From Lachnospiraceae bacterium (GTDB lineage: Bacteria; Bacillota; Clostridia; Lachnospirales; Lachnospiraceae): a stretch of DNA of 64,000 nt. Below the pieces are notes generated by a model that saw nothing but the letters and a program-made list of their open reading frames with translations, did not search any database and was not told the DNA's origin. Made by a program: the position numbers and the translations under genes. Position 1 is the stretch's first letter; each line of letters starts with the position of its first letter. Below, piece after piece: positions 51,673 through 60,472 of the stretch. The stretch covers positions 8,757 to 72,756 of the forward strand of contig SFDP01000004.1 in the NCBI GenBank assembly GCA_004558185.1. The letters are read 5' to 3'.

Positions 51673-52989
51673 ATGAGCAAAATAACAACCTATCAGGAAG
51701 CAGAAGAATATGTGTTATCTATTCCCCAATTTACCCAAAAGAATACCTGGGAGCAGACCCGGGACTTCTATGAGTTTTTAGGGAAGCCGGGGCAAAGCAG
51801 CAGGATAATCCATGTGGCAGGGACAAACGGAAAGGGATCAGTCTGTGCCTACATGGACTCCTGCCTTCGGGAAGGTGGATATTCGGTGGGAATGTTCACC
51901 TCCCCCCATCTGATAACGGTGAGGGAGAGGATCCGTCTGAATGGAGAAGTGATTTCCCAGACGGATTTTTTGCAGACCCTTCTTGAACTGAAAGAAAGGC
52001 TTAGGGAGTATCGCAGAAAGCTGACAGACAAAGGGAAGAAGTATCATCCCGCTTTTTTTGAATGGCTTTTCTTTATGAATATGTTGTATGCTGAACGAAA
52101 CAGCCCCCAGGTGATCATTCTGGAAACGGGATTGGGAGGCAGACTGGATGCCACCAACGTCATTGATTTTCCTGCAGCCTGCGTAATAACGCCGGTCAGC
52201 CTGGATCACATGGAGTATCTGGGAGATACCTGCGAGCAGATTGCCAAAGAGAAAGCGGGGATAATCAAGCAGGGGAGCAGAGTAATTTATAGCGCAATGC
52301 GACGGGAATGTGAAAAGGTAATCAGCAGAAAAGCGACAGAATGTGGCTGTTCCTGCAGGAAAGTGACGAAAGGGCAGGAAATGGGCTTTAATTTGAAGCA
52401 TAAAGGGATTGATTTTTCCTTTTATTCTCGTTATTATGGTTATATTCCCATGAGCCTGACGACAAAGGCTCTGTATCAGACGGAGAATGCGGCCCTGGCT
52501 CTTGTGGCATTGGAGGAGGCTGGCTTCGATTTATCTCCCGAGACGATGCAAAGGGGAGTGATGAACTGCTGCTGGGAAGGCAGAATGGAGGAGATCGATC
52601 CCGGAATTTTTCTGGACGGCGCTCATAATCGGGATGGTATCGAGGCCTTTTTGGAAACGGTAGAGAGAGATGGCTGCCAGGGAGAGCGCTGGCTGCTTTT
52701 TTCAGTAGTATCAGATAAGGAATACGACAGGATGACCGCACAGATTACTGATGCGGGTCTTTTTCAAAGGATTTGTACGGCGCCCCTGGAGAACGCAAGG
52801 GGACTTGGACAGGAACAATTAGAAGTGCTGTTTGCCGGGGATAAGGTTAGGGTATTTGAGAATGTGCCCCGGGCGTTGGAAGAGATTTGTGCCCTGAGGG
52901 GTGAAAAGGATATTGTATATGTGGCCGGTTCCCTGTATTTGGTAGGACAGGTGAGGGCCTGCTTCACAGGAGGAAGTAATTCGCAATGA
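51673..52989 (+). CDS. folC: Folylpolyglutamate synthase / dihydrofolate synthase
   Basis: A 438-residue Mur-ligase-type enzyme. The P-loop HVAGTNGKGSVCAYM comes first, then GMFTSPHLITVRERI, LETGLGGRLDATNVI, TPVSLDHMEYLGDT and the C-terminal FLDGAHNRDGI. It adds glutamate to folates, and in many bacteria to dihydropteroate. The ATG at 51673 (MSKITTYQEAEEY) has GGAAGGA close upstream, and the longer frame from 51586 has no SD. It is probably cotranscribed with valS and with the small ORF that overlaps its stop. Confidence 0.95.
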   Translation: MSKITTYQEAEEYVLSIPQFTQKNTWEQTRDFYEFLGKPGQSSRIIHVAGTNGKGSVCAYMDSCLREGGYSVGMFTSPHLITVRERIRLNGEVISQTDFLQTLLELKERLREYRRKLTDKGKKYHPAFFEWLFFMNMLYAERNSPQVIILETGLGGRLDATNVIDFPAACVITPVSLDHMEYLGDTCEQIAKEKAGIIKQGSRVIYSAMRRECEKVISRKATECGCSCRKVTKGQEMGFNLKHKGIDFSFYSRYYGYIPMSLTTKALYQTENAALALVALEEAGFDLSPETMQRGVMNCCWEGRMEEIDPGIFLDGAHNRDGIEAFLETVERDGCQGERWLLFSVVSDKEYDRMTAQITDAGLFQRICTAPLENARGLGQEQLEVLFAGDKVRVFENVPRALEEICALRGEKDIVYVAGSLYLVGQVRACFTGGSNSQ

Positions 52990-53132
52990 TTAATTTTGAA
53001 GAGGAATTGAAGAAATTTCATCTCAGCCTTGAAATTGAAGAGGCTGAGGAGGCTTTATATAAAAAGAACCTGACGGATCTTGCAGATTTAGTGGTAGAAA
53101 TTGTAAAAGATGTGAAAAAGAACGAAGAATAG
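52986..53132 (+). CDS. Small acidic helical protein of unknown function (48 aa)
   Basis: A 48-codon frame whose ATG overlaps the folC stop (AATGA), with AGGAGGAAG 12 bases upstream. It reads MINFEEELKKFHLSLEIEEA and goes on with helical, highly charged sequence to a TAG at 53132. The next gene starts 11 bp later. Tight overlap, a good SD and codon use like its neighbours argue that it is translated. I recall similar short proteins beside folC in related genomes but know no function. Confidence 0.65.
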   Translation: MINFEEELKKFHLSLEIEEAEEALYKKNLTDLADLVVEIVKDVKKNEE

Positions 53133-53143
53133 AGGAAACAGAG

Positions 53144-54595
53144 ATGAGATGTTATAACTGTGGCTGCAATCTGACAGGACATAATTTCTGTACGAATTGC
53201 AAGGTAGATGTAGCGGGCTATAAGCTGGTCGTCAGTGCATCCAATCTGTTTTATAATGATGGTTTGGAAAAAGCCAGAGTACGGGATTTATCCGGTGCTG
53301 TCGCCAGTCTGCGCCAGTGTTTAAAGCTGTATAAGAATCATGTAGATGCCAGAAACCTTCTGGGACTGGTCTATTTTGAGCTGGGAGAATCGGTTCAGGC
53401 TCTTAACGAGTGGGTAATCAGCAAGAATCTGCAGTCCCAAAAGAATGTAGCGGATGATTATCTTAATTTGATTCAGAGCAATCCCGGGAAGCTGGATGCA
53501 CTGAATGCAACGATTAAAAAGTTTAATCAGGCTTTAACCTATTGCTATCAGGGAAGCCTGGATTTGGCCGTTATTCAGTTAAAAAAGGTACTTTCCATGA
53601 ACCCCAAGTATCTTCAGGCCCACCTGCTTTTGGCGCTCCTGTATATGCACAGCGAGGAATGGGCCAAGGCCAGAAAAGAGCTGGATAGAACCTTAAGAAT
53701 CGATGTCAACAATACCGTAGCCATGCGGTATGAACAGGAGATCAGGCAGATTCTGGGAGAGAGCGATGGAGCAAAAAATACAGGAAGAAGCGGAGGGAAG
53801 AATCAGGGAAAGGCTGCCCTGCCCAAGGCGAAAAATGTCAGTGAGGAGTCCTATCAGTACCAAAGCGGGAACGAAACGATTATACAACCCTATAAGGTAT
53901 CAGAGGGAAAGGCGGCAGGCTCCGTCTGGAATCTGCTGATCGGTATTGGAATCGGTCTGGCAGTAGCCTGGTTTTTGATTCTGCCGGCCAGAGTACAGAA
54001 TGCCAATGCCCGTGTGAATGAAGAAATGAAGGCAGTCAGTGAACAGCTTGATGTCAAGTCGGCTACCATCAGCGAGCTGGAGAGCAAAATACGGGGGCTG
54101 GAAGCAGAGAAGCAGAAGCTGGAGGGAGAGCTGGACAGCTTTGTGGGAACCGGCGGTACTCTGGAGGATGTGAATAATCTCCTGCAGGCAGTAAGAATCT
54201 ATATGGAAACACCGAAGGAGATTACCAAAATCAACGATTATCTGGAAAAAATCAATTCGGAATCGCTTACCGGAGAGTCAGCAGAGTCCTTTACCGCCCT
54301 TTACGAGCTGATGCTTCAGGAGGTAGGACCCCAGATAGGAAAGGAATACTATACCAGGGGACTGGAGGCCTATCAAAACGGCGACTATGAAACGGCAGTT
54401 CAGGAGCTGACCAGAGCGGCAGCATACGACACAGGTAATGTGGATGCCTATTTTAATCTGGCTAATGCTTACCGCAAGATGGAAAAGAATGAAGAGGCTA
54501 TTACCGTTTATGAAAAGGTCATTGAGCTTTTCCCTTCCACGGAGAAAGCCAATCGTTCCCAATCCTATTTGAATGAACTGAAGAAGGAACAGTAA
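53144..54595 (+). CDS. Zinc-ribbon / TPR membrane protein
   Basis: A 483-residue protein. An N-terminal zinc ribbon (MRCYNCGCNL, FCTNCKVD: CxxC..CxxC) leads to TPR repeats (about 35-200), a polar linker and a membrane helix near 263-285 (LLIGIGIGLAVAWFLIL). A coiled coil (290-335) and a C-terminal TPR pair (EYYTRGLEAYQNGDYETAVQEL) follow. The N-terminal part is probably cytoplasmic and the C-terminal TPR outside. A scaffold role is likely, but no partner is known. A terminator follows before spoIIAA. Confidence 0.82.
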   Translation: MRCYNCGCNLTGHNFCTNCKVDVAGYKLVVSASNLFYNDGLEKARVRDLSGAVASLRQCLKLYKNHVDARNLLGLVYFELGESVQALNEWVISKNLQSQKNVADDYLNLIQSNPGKLDALNATIKKFNQALTYCYQGSLDLAVIQLKKVLSMNPKYLQAHLLLALLYMHSEEWAKARKELDRTLRIDVNNTVAMRYEQEIRQILGESDGAKNTGRSGGKNQGKAALPKAKNVSEESYQYQSGNETIIQPYKVSEGKAAGSVWNLLIGIGIGLAVAWFLILPARVQNANARVNEEMKAVSEQLDVKSATISELESKIRGLEAEKQKLEGELDSFVGTGGTLEDVNNLLQAVRIYMETPKEITKINDYLEKINSESLTGESAESFTALYELMLQEVGPQIGKEYYTRGLEAYQNGDYETAVQELTRAAAYDTGNVDAYFNLANAYRKMEKNEEAITVYEKVIELFPSTEKANRSQSYLNELKKEQ

Positions 54596-54604
54596 TCCGT
54601 TACC

Positions 54605-54636
54605 AAAGAGAGCTTAACAACAGGCTCTCTTTTTTT
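54605..54636 (+). terminator. Terminator between the TPR gene and spoIIAA
   Basis: AAAGAGAGC (54605-54613) pairs with GCTCTCTTT (54624-54632), followed by further T to 54636. Only 28 bp remain before the spoIIAA ATG, so the spoIIA promoter must lie at or upstream of this hairpin. I found no clear sigma-H or Spo0A consensus. Confidence 0.85.
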
Positions 54637-54664
54637 AGTTTAACAGGCAAAAAAGGAGGAACCT

Positions 54665-54988
54665 ATGAAACAACAGCAGCAGTACAAGGTAATTAAAGAT
54701 TATCTATGCATTAAGATGCCGCAGGAGATCGACCATCATAATGCCCAGATCATCAGTCGTAATGCAGATCGTTTTATTTGTGAGGAAAAGGTGAACCATA
54801 TCGTCTTTGACTTTGAGGAAACAGATTTTATGGACAGCTCCGGAATCGGCATTATTGCAGGACGGTATAAGAAGGTGAAGGTTTTTGGAGGACAGGTGTA
54901 TCTGGTCAATGCGAAAAGTCAGGTAAAGCGGATTTTACTGCTGTCCGGTCTGCAAAAATATGTGGTCTGGATGAAGGATGATAAATAG
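54665..54988 (+). CDS. spoIIAA: Anti-sigma F factor antagonist SpoIIAA
   Basis: A 107-residue STAS-domain protein. The DSSGIGIIAGRYK motif carries the serine (about 58/59) that SpoIIAB phosphorylates and SpoIIE dephosphorylates. In the forespore the unphosphorylated form frees sigma F from SpoIIAB. SD AAAAGGAGGAA. It is first in the conserved spoIIAA-spoIIAB-sigF order. Confidence 0.95.
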   Translation: MKQQQQYKVIKDYLCIKMPQEIDHHNAQIISRNADRFICEEKVNHIVFDFEETDFMDSSGIGIIAGRYKKVKVFGGQVYLVNAKSQVKRILLLSGLQKYVVWMKDDK

Positions 54989-55018
54989 GACAGCCCAGAA
55001 AGGAGAAGCAGAAAACGC

Positions 55019-55480
55019 ATGGAAACGAAGGGAAAAATAAACACACAAAACTGGATGCAGCTAGAGCTTGAGGCCTGCTCGGAAAATGAGAGCCTTGCCA
55101 GAATAGCGGTAGCAGCCTTTATTACTCCTCTGAATCCCACATTGGAGGAAATGGCAGACGTCAAGACCGCAGTATCAGAAGCCGTAACCAATGCCATTAT
55201 TCATGGATATGAGGAGAAGGGAGGAACGGTTTACATAAGGTGCAGACTCCATCAGGATCTACTGGAGGTGGAGATTGAGGATAAGGGAAAGGGAATTGAG
55301 GATATTGACCAGGCCATGGAGCCTTTATTTACCACGAAGCCGGACAAGGATCGCTCCGGTATGGGCTTTTCCTTCATGGAGGCGTTTATGGACGAGCTGG
55401 AGGTGATGTCTATACCGGGAGCCGGAACCTGTGTAAGCATGAAAAAGAAGCTGGGCACCTGTGCCTGGTTCGAAGTGTGA
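55019..55480 (+). CDS. spoIIAB: Anti-sigma F factor / serine kinase SpoIIAB
   Basis: A 153-residue GHKL-ATPase. The N box is in DVKTAVSEAVTNAIIHGYEEKGG. ADP/ATP contacts are in VEIEDKGKGIEDIDQA and the ATP lid in SGMGFSFMEAFMDELEV. It binds and holds sigma F, and phosphorylates SpoIIAA. AAGGAG stands ~14 bases before the ATG, rather far, so an internal start is possible. Confidence 0.95.
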   Translation: METKGKINTQNWMQLELEACSENESLARIAVAAFITPLNPTLEEMADVKTAVSEAVTNAIIHGYEEKGGTVYIRCRLHQDLLEVEIEDKGKGIEDIDQAMEPLFTTKPDKDRSGMGFSFMEAFMDELEVMSIPGAGTCVSMKKKLGTCAWFEV

Positions 55481-55551
55481 ACGGTGTACCGTACTTTTAT
55501 GGACAGTGCGGGAAACATCGAAAGATAGCTGGAATGGAATGAGAGGAGAAA

Positions 55552-56343
55552 ATGGAGGAAACTGCGGTACTGATTGAGCGATTACAGGCAGGAGATAAAA
55601 AAGCAAGAGAGGTACTGATCGAGAAAAATCTGGGACTGGTGCACCATATTGTTAAACGCTTTACAGGTCGGGGAGTTGAGGCTGAGGATCTGTTTCAAAT
55701 CGGCACTATCGGACTGATGAAAGCCATTGATAAGTTTGACCTATCCTTTCAGGTGAAATTCTCCACCTATGCGGTGCCCTTAATCAGTGGAGAAATCAAA
55801 CGATTTTTACGGGATGACGGATTGGTGAAGGTAAGCCGGAGCCTGAAGGAAAATGGCTGGAAGGTAAACCGTGTGGTGGAGAAGCAGAAGCGGGAAAAGG
55901 GAAGAGATATGACCCTGGAAGAGCTGGAAAAAGAAACAGGCTTAAGCCGGGAAGAAATTGTGATGGCGATGGAGGCCAATATCCATGTGGAATCTCTTTA
56001 TAAGTCCGTGTACCAGTCTGATGGAAGTGAAATCTTTCTGGTCGATCAGGTGGTGGCCGGAGGGGGAAGGAACGGCCTGGGTGTGGAAGCAGGAAATGCC
56101 TGCGAGAAAAAGATGAATTTTTGCGGTGCAACGGAGGACAGGGAAAAAGAGGAGCTGCTAAACCATATTTTATTGGAACAATTATTGGACAATCTGGGGG
56201 ATTCGGAAAGAAATTTAATCCGAATGCGCTATTATGAGAATATGACACAGGTACAAGTGGCAAAAATATTAGGGATAAGCCAGGTACAGGTTTCCCGAAC
56301 GGAGAAGAAGATCCTTCAGGGAATGCGAAAAAACCTGGAATGA
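55552..56343 (+). CDS. sigF: RNA polymerase sporulation sigma factor sigma F
   Basis: A 263-residue sigma-70-type factor: region 2 (NLGLVHHIVKRFTGRGVEAEDLFQIGTIGLMKAIDKFD, FSTYAVPLISGEIKRFLRDDG), region 3, and region 4 helix-turn-helix (MTQVQVAKILGISQVQVSRTEKKIL). It directs early forespore transcription. Between regions 3 and 4 there is a Gly/Asn/Cys-rich linker (VVAGGGRNGLGVEAGNACEKK) that seems longer than in Bacillus SigF. SD GAGAGGAG precedes the ATG. Confidence 0.95.
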   Translation: MEETAVLIERLQAGDKKAREVLIEKNLGLVHHIVKRFTGRGVEAEDLFQIGTIGLMKAIDKFDLSFQVKFSTYAVPLISGEIKRFLRDDGLVKVSRSLKENGWKVNRVVEKQKREKGRDMTLEELEKETGLSREEIVMAMEANIHVESLYKSVYQSDGSEIFLVDQVVAGGGRNGLGVEAGNACEKKMNFCGATEDREKEELLNHILLEQLLDNLGDSERNLIRMRYYENMTQVQVAKILGISQVQVSRTEKKILQGMRKNLE

Positions 56344-56356
56344 AAAGGAGTTTGCC

Positions 56357-56986
56357 ATGGCAGAACCAACAGTATATTTAAAAATGGATACTAAAGTAAA
56401 AACAGAGGCAGATGTTATCTGTATCAGTGATCTGGGAAAAATCTATTGTCAGGATACTCATATCAGCAGCAAAATCAAGCCTTTGAAGGTACACGTATTT
56501 CAGAAAAAGGATAAGGGGCGATGTGTGATCAGCGCTTTAAAGGTAACGGAAGTGATTTACGGCTGCTGTCCCCATTGTACGGTAGATATCGTAGGGGCAA
56601 CGGAGACCATTGTGGATCAGGTAAAGCCTGAGCACAGTCCCAGATGGGTCGTCTGGCTGAAGCTGGTACTGGTTTCCATGCTGTGCTTTTTCGGCACCAT
56701 GTATACCATTATGGCCTACCATAATGACATTAATATTACGCAACTGTTTGATCAGATTTATGAGATGGTCATGGGAGAGCCGGGAAGTGGCTTCACCGTA
56801 TTAGAGGCAGCCTATTCTGTAGGATTGGCGGTAGGAATCTCTATTTTTTATAATCATATCGGTAAGCGCAGACTGACCCCCGACCCCAGTCCTGTAGAGG
56901 TGGAAATGCGGGTATATGGTGATGATATCAATACTGCACTGGTAGAAATGGCCAATCGGGAGGAAAGGACTATTGATGTATCTTAA
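56357..56986 (+). CDS. spoVAA: Stage V sporulation protein AA
   Basis: A 209-residue protein with a soluble N-terminal domain (~95 residues; VYLKMDTKVKTEADVICISDLGKI) and two membrane helices. It matches SpoVAA, a subunit of the spore inner-membrane channel that moves Ca-dipicolinate. It lies 13 bp after sigF, as in the Bacillus order spoIIA-spoVA. Its end overlaps spoVAB. Confidence 0.9.
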   Translation: MAEPTVYLKMDTKVKTEADVICISDLGKIYCQDTHISSKIKPLKVHVFQKKDKGRCVISALKVTEVIYGCCPHCTVDIVGATETIVDQVKPEHSPRWVVWLKLVLVSMLCFFGTMYTIMAYHNDINITQLFDQIYEMVMGEPGSGFTVLEAAYSVGLAVGISIFYNHIGKRRLTPDPSPVEVEMRVYGDDINTALVEMANREERTIDVS

Positions 56987-57476
56987 ATTTGCGTTTCTGA
57001 TTTTCTCTGCTTTGGGATTCGGTCTGCTTTCCTCAGCAGGGGTGTTTACGGTTTTCGTTTCAGTAGGTCTGGTTCCCCGCTTTGCCGATAAGACCCATAC
57101 AGCAGCTCATATTATTACCTATGAAAACGCAATTGTGGCAGGAAGCATCCTGGGCTGTTTGTTCAGCATTTATGCAGAGGGAATCACTCCCTGTTTCAGT
57201 GTCTGGGGAAGGCTTCCCCTTCTGGGAAATCCTGAATTTCTCTCCCGATTTCCCTTCTGGCAGGAACTGACCTGGGGGAATCTGCTGCTGGGTGTGTTCG
57301 GAATGTTTGCAGGAATGTTTGTGGGCTGTATTGCCATCGCCATTGCGGAAATGCTGAATACTATCCCTATTTTTCTTCGACGAATCAGCTTGGGTAAGGG
57401 AGCAGGTATACTCATTCTCTCCATTGCTCTGGGGAAGGTGTTGGGCTCTTTTCTGTATTATGTCTGTGGATTTTAA
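56976..57476 (+). CDS. spoVAB: Stage V sporulation protein AB
   Basis: A 166-residue integral membrane protein with about five helices. FGLLSSAGVFTVFVSVGLVPRFADKTHTA and GMFAGMFVGCIAIAIAEMLNTIPIFLRR are characteristic of SpoVAB. The ATG at 56976 overlaps the spoVAA stop; GGAGGAAAGGA is upstream. It is part of the dipicolinate channel operon. Confidence 0.9.
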   Translation: MYLKFAFLIFSALGFGLLSSAGVFTVFVSVGLVPRFADKTHTAAHIITYENAIVAGSILGCLFSIYAEGITPCFSVWGRLPLLGNPEFLSRFPFWQELTWGNLLLGVFGMFAGMFVGCIAIAIAEMLNTIPIFLRRISLGKGAGILILSIALGKVLGSFLYYVCGF

Positions 57477-57558
57477 AATGAAACCTTCTTTTGCGGAATA
57501 ATTCCTTACAGAGTTTGGCATAATATTCCCAGTGAAACGAAAAGCTACTGATCAAAAG

Positions 57559-57588
57559 GCCGCTAAAGCAGCAGAATGAGAGGAAAAA
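57559..57588 (+). promoter_or_regulatory. GCTGC-type hairpin/SD leader cassette upstream of spoVAC
   Basis: GCCGCT (57559-57564) and AGCAGC (57567-57572) face each other with one mismatch around AA. The spacer AGAATGAGAGGAAAAA, identical to the 35893 copy but for one extra A, leads to the ATG at 57589. Confidence 0.55.
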
Positions 57589-58101
57589 ATGGAAGAAAAT
57601 AAGAACCGGAAAACACAAGCCGTCAGGAAGGACGACCAACCGGTAACCCAGCAGGAGAAGCAGGAGTACCAGGAATATGTGAAAGAAATGACACCAACCC
57701 ACAATCTGGCCATGCAGATGCTCAATGCCTTCATTTGCGGAGGCATCATCTGCTGTATCGGACAGGCCATCCTGAATTATTGTGTAAATACGTTAGGAAT
57801 GGAAAAGGACATTGCAGCAAGCTGGTGCTCTCTATCATTAATTTTTCTGTCGGTGGTGCTTACTGCCTTCCACCTATATGGAAAGATCGTAAAATGGGGA
57901 GGAGCAGGAGCGCTGGTGCCCATTACCGGATTTGCCAATTCTGTGGCAGCTACAGCAATTGAATTTAAAAAAGAGGGGCAGGTCTTTGGTACGGGAGCAA
58001 AGATCTTCACCATTGCCGGACCGGTCATTCTTTATGGAATATTCAGTAGCTGGCTATTGGGGCTGATTTACTGGGTGATGAGGTGTATGGGAGTGGTGTA
58101 G
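57589..58101 (+). CDS. spoVAC: Stage V sporulation protein AC
   Basis: A 170-residue membrane protein with a charged N-terminal ~40 residues. PTHNLAMQMLNAFICGGIICCIGQ, GAGALVPITGFANSVAATAIEFKKEG and FGTGAKIFTIAGPVILYG are the SpoVAC signatures, the mechanosensitive pore of the dipicolinate channel. spoVAD and spoVAE, which normally follow, are not downstream: the unit ends here with a hairpin over the stop codon. Confidence 0.93.
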   Translation: MEENKNRKTQAVRKDDQPVTQQEKQEYQEYVKEMTPTHNLAMQMLNAFICGGIICCIGQAILNYCVNTLGMEKDIAASWCSLSLIFLSVVLTAFHLYGKIVKWGGAGALVPITGFANSVAATAIEFKKEGQVFGTGAKIFTIAGPVILYGIFSSWLLGLIYWVMRCMGVV

Positions 58102-58110
58102 ACCACTCCC
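58089..58110 (+). terminator. Hairpin over the spoVAC stop codon
   Basis: GGGAGTGGT (58089-58097) pairs with ACCACTCCC (58102-58110) around GTAG. No T-run follows, so termination may be weak or factor-dependent. The following ~140 bp up to the NhaC gene are A/T-rich without a clear consensus promoter. Confidence 0.55.
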
Positions 58111-58249
58111 TGCTCATAGTAAAAGTATTTTATAAAAATTTCATATTTCTCTTTCTTTTCTGAGTTAATGTGATAATATATAAAAGTAATTTTGTGAATG
58201 GGCGTCTGAATAGACAGTTACATATTTTTTTGCAAAGGAGAAAATTCTT

Positions 58250-59755
58250 ATGGATGGAGCAGTTTTTATTGGTACAGTCTGGTCACTGTTACCGCCTATT
58301 CTGGCAATTGTACTGGCTTTGATCACCAAGGAAGTATACAGCTCACTTTTTCTGGGAGTGGCCGTAGGAGCATTAATGTATTCCGGTTTTCACCCCTGGG
58401 AGAGCTTTGTGACTTTCTTTGATGTGATGAAAAGCAGTATGAATCTGAATATTTTGATTTTTGATGTTTTATTGGGAATGATTATTGTACTCATGGCTAA
58501 GTCCGGAGGCTCCGGAGCCTATGGACGATGGGCAGGAGAGCGGATCAAATCGAAAAAAAGTGCCTCTCTTGCCACTATGGGACTGGGAATCTTAATTTTT
58601 GTGGATGACTACTTTAACTGCCTGACAGTGGGCTCGGTCATGCGGCCGGTAACCGATCGGTATAAAATTTCACGTGCAAAGCTGGCCTACATCATTGATG
58701 CTACGGCGGCACCCGTATGTATTATAGCGCCCATTTCCAGTTGGGCGGCAGCAGTAAACTCCTATGTGCCGGAAAATGCGGGAATCACCGGCTTTCAGTT
58801 GTTTTTAAGTACAATTCCCTATAATCTCTATGCCCTGCTGACCCTGGCCATGGTCTTTTACATCTGTGTTACAGGCTGGGATTTCGGTCTGATGAAAATA
58901 CATGAAAAAAATGCGGAAAAGGGAGATTTGTTTACCAGCGGCAAAGAGGAATTTGAACAGCTTAAGGAAGAAGAAGGGCATCATAAGGGAAAGGTGATCG
59001 ATCTGGTGCTTCCCGTTGCCATGCTGATCATCAGTGCGGTAGGAGCCATGATTTATACCGGCTACCAGGACGGAGCTCAGGATATTGTCAATGCTTTTGC
59101 AGGCTGCGATGCAGAAACCAGCCTGATCTTTGCCACTACAGTAACCATATTATTTATGCTGCTTCTGTATTTGCCAAGAAAGGTGATTTCCTTTAAGGGC
59201 TTTATGGACAGCATGGCAGAGGGCTTCAAGCTGATGGTTCCGGCAGTTACCATCCTGATCTTTGCCTGGTCCTTGAAGGGAATTGGAGATTTATTGGGAA
59301 TAGCTTCCTTTGTGGAAGGAATGGTGGGCAATCAGATGGCAGCCAATATGCTGGTACCTATGATCATGTTCTGTGTGGCGATTTTTCTGGCATTCTCCAC
59401 GGGAACAAGCTGGGGAACCTTTGCGATTCTGGTTCCCATCGTAGTTGCGCTGTTTGAAAATGGCAATTTGGAGATGATGATTATTTCGGTATCTGCTGTT
59501 CTTGCAGGAGCGGTCTGCGGAGATCATGTATCTCCTATATCAGATACTACGGTCATGTCATCGGCAGGAGCACAAAGCAATCACATTAATCATGTGTCCA
59601 CCCAGATGCAGTATGCCATGGTTGTGGGCGGAGTGTGTATCGTTGGCTATCTGCTGGCAGGCCTGATTCAGGTATGGTGGATCGTGCTGGGAATCAGCCT
59701 GGCTCTGCTGCTTGCAGTCCTATCGGTTATGCGTTATCTGACGAAAAAGCAGTAG
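58250..59755 (+). CDS. Na+/H+ antiporter, NhaC family
   Basis: A 501-residue transporter with about twelve helices. The paired NhaC signatures are FVDDYFNCLTVGSVMRPVTDRY in the first half and FSTGTSWGTFAILVPI with AGAVCGDHVSPISDTTVMSS in the second. It exchanges sodium for protons across the membrane; some relatives carry amino acids instead, so the substrate is by family. It stands as a single gene with GCAAAGGAG as SD. Confidence 0.88.
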   Translation: MDGAVFIGTVWSLLPPILAIVLALITKEVYSSLFLGVAVGALMYSGFHPWESFVTFFDVMKSSMNLNILIFDVLLGMIIVLMAKSGGSGAYGRWAGERIKSKKSASLATMGLGILIFVDDYFNCLTVGSVMRPVTDRYKISRAKLAYIIDATAAPVCIIAPISSWAAAVNSYVPENAGITGFQLFLSTIPYNLYALLTLAMVFYICVTGWDFGLMKIHEKNAEKGDLFTSGKEEFEQLKEEEGHHKGKVIDLVLPVAMLIISAVGAMIYTGYQDGAQDIVNAFAGCDAETSLIFATTVTILFMLLLYLPRKVISFKGFMDSMAEGFKLMVPAVTILIFAWSLKGIGDLLGIASFVEGMVGNQMAANMLVPMIMFCVAIFLAFSTGTSWGTFAILVPIVVALFENGNLEMMIISVSAVLAGAVCGDHVSPISDTTVMSSAGAQSNHINHVSTQMQYAMVVGGVCIVGYLLAGLIQVWWIVLGISLALLLAVLSVMRYLTKKQ

Positions 59756-59803
59756 GACAGGTTTAGTTTGAAAATTATAAATTCTCACTTATTTATTTGA
59801 GCA

Positions 59804-59842
59804 ATAGAACAGGCAAGGCCTGTTCTATGCATGGGGATTAAG
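59804..59842 (+). other. Hairpin plus CATGGGGATTAAG leader before the C39-like peptidase gene
   Basis: ATAGAACAGG (59804-59813) pairs perfectly with CCTGTTCTAT (59819-59828), followed at once by GCATGGGGATTAAG and the ATG at 59843. The stem could serve as the NhaC terminator, but no T-run is present. Confidence 0.55.
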
Positions 59843-60466
59843 ATGAAAATAATAAAAGCACCTTATATTAATCAAGGCGACAAGTTCCCTACAGGCTGTG
59901 AAAGTGTTTCTGCAGTAATGCTTCTACAATACCTGGGATATTCCATTACCGTTGAAGAGTTTATTGCTGATTATCTGGAGAAGGAAGCGTTTGAAATAAG
60001 GGAAGGAAAGTGGTATGGGCCTGATCCTAATCAGACCTTTTGCGGAAGTCCTTACGATGCGGGAGCTTTTGGCTGCTATGCGCCGGTAATCGTAAAGGCG
60101 CTGCAAAAATTCATTCAGGAGTCAGGAGAAGTGATTGACGAAACGGGAACTCCCATAGAACGGCTGCTGACAGAATACATTGATCGGGATATCCCGGTGA
60201 TCTTCTGGGCCTGTATCAATATGCGCAAACCACTGGAGGGACCCTCCTGGTATTTAAAGAGCACAGGAGAGAGCTTTACCTGGATTTCCAACGAGCATTG
60301 TATGCTTTTAGTAGGCTATGATGAAGAAAAATACTATTTTAACGATCCTTATGAAAATAACGGCTGTATCGGTTATCCCAGAGAAATTGTGGAAGAAAGA
60401 CACAGAGCGCAGTATGGGATGGCAGTAGGATTAAAACCGACAGCGAAAAAGCAAAAATACGATTAA
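59843..60466 (+). CDS. C39-like (papain-fold) cysteine peptidase domain protein
   Basis: A 207-residue single-domain protein. The catalytic Cys is C19 in KFPTGCESVSAVMLLQYLG, the His is in SNEHCMLLVGYDEEKYYFNDPY, and the Asn/Asp follows in the same stretch. There is no signal peptide or transporter domain, unlike bacteriocin-processing C39 exporters, so this is the stand-alone 'peptidase_C39-like' type of unknown substrate. ATG 59843 is chosen over ATG 59831, which lies in the shared CATGGGGATTAAGATG leader. Confidence 0.82.
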   Translation: MKIIKAPYINQGDKFPTGCESVSAVMLLQYLGYSITVEEFIADYLEKEAFEIREGKWYGPDPNQTFCGSPYDAGAFGCYAPVIVKALQKFIQESGEVIDETGTPIERLLTEYIDRDIPVIFWACINMRKPLEGPSWYLKSTGESFTWISNEHCMLLVGYDEEKYYFNDPYENNGCIGYPREIVEERHRAQYGMAVGLKPTAKKQKYD

Positions 60467-60472
60467 ATAGAA

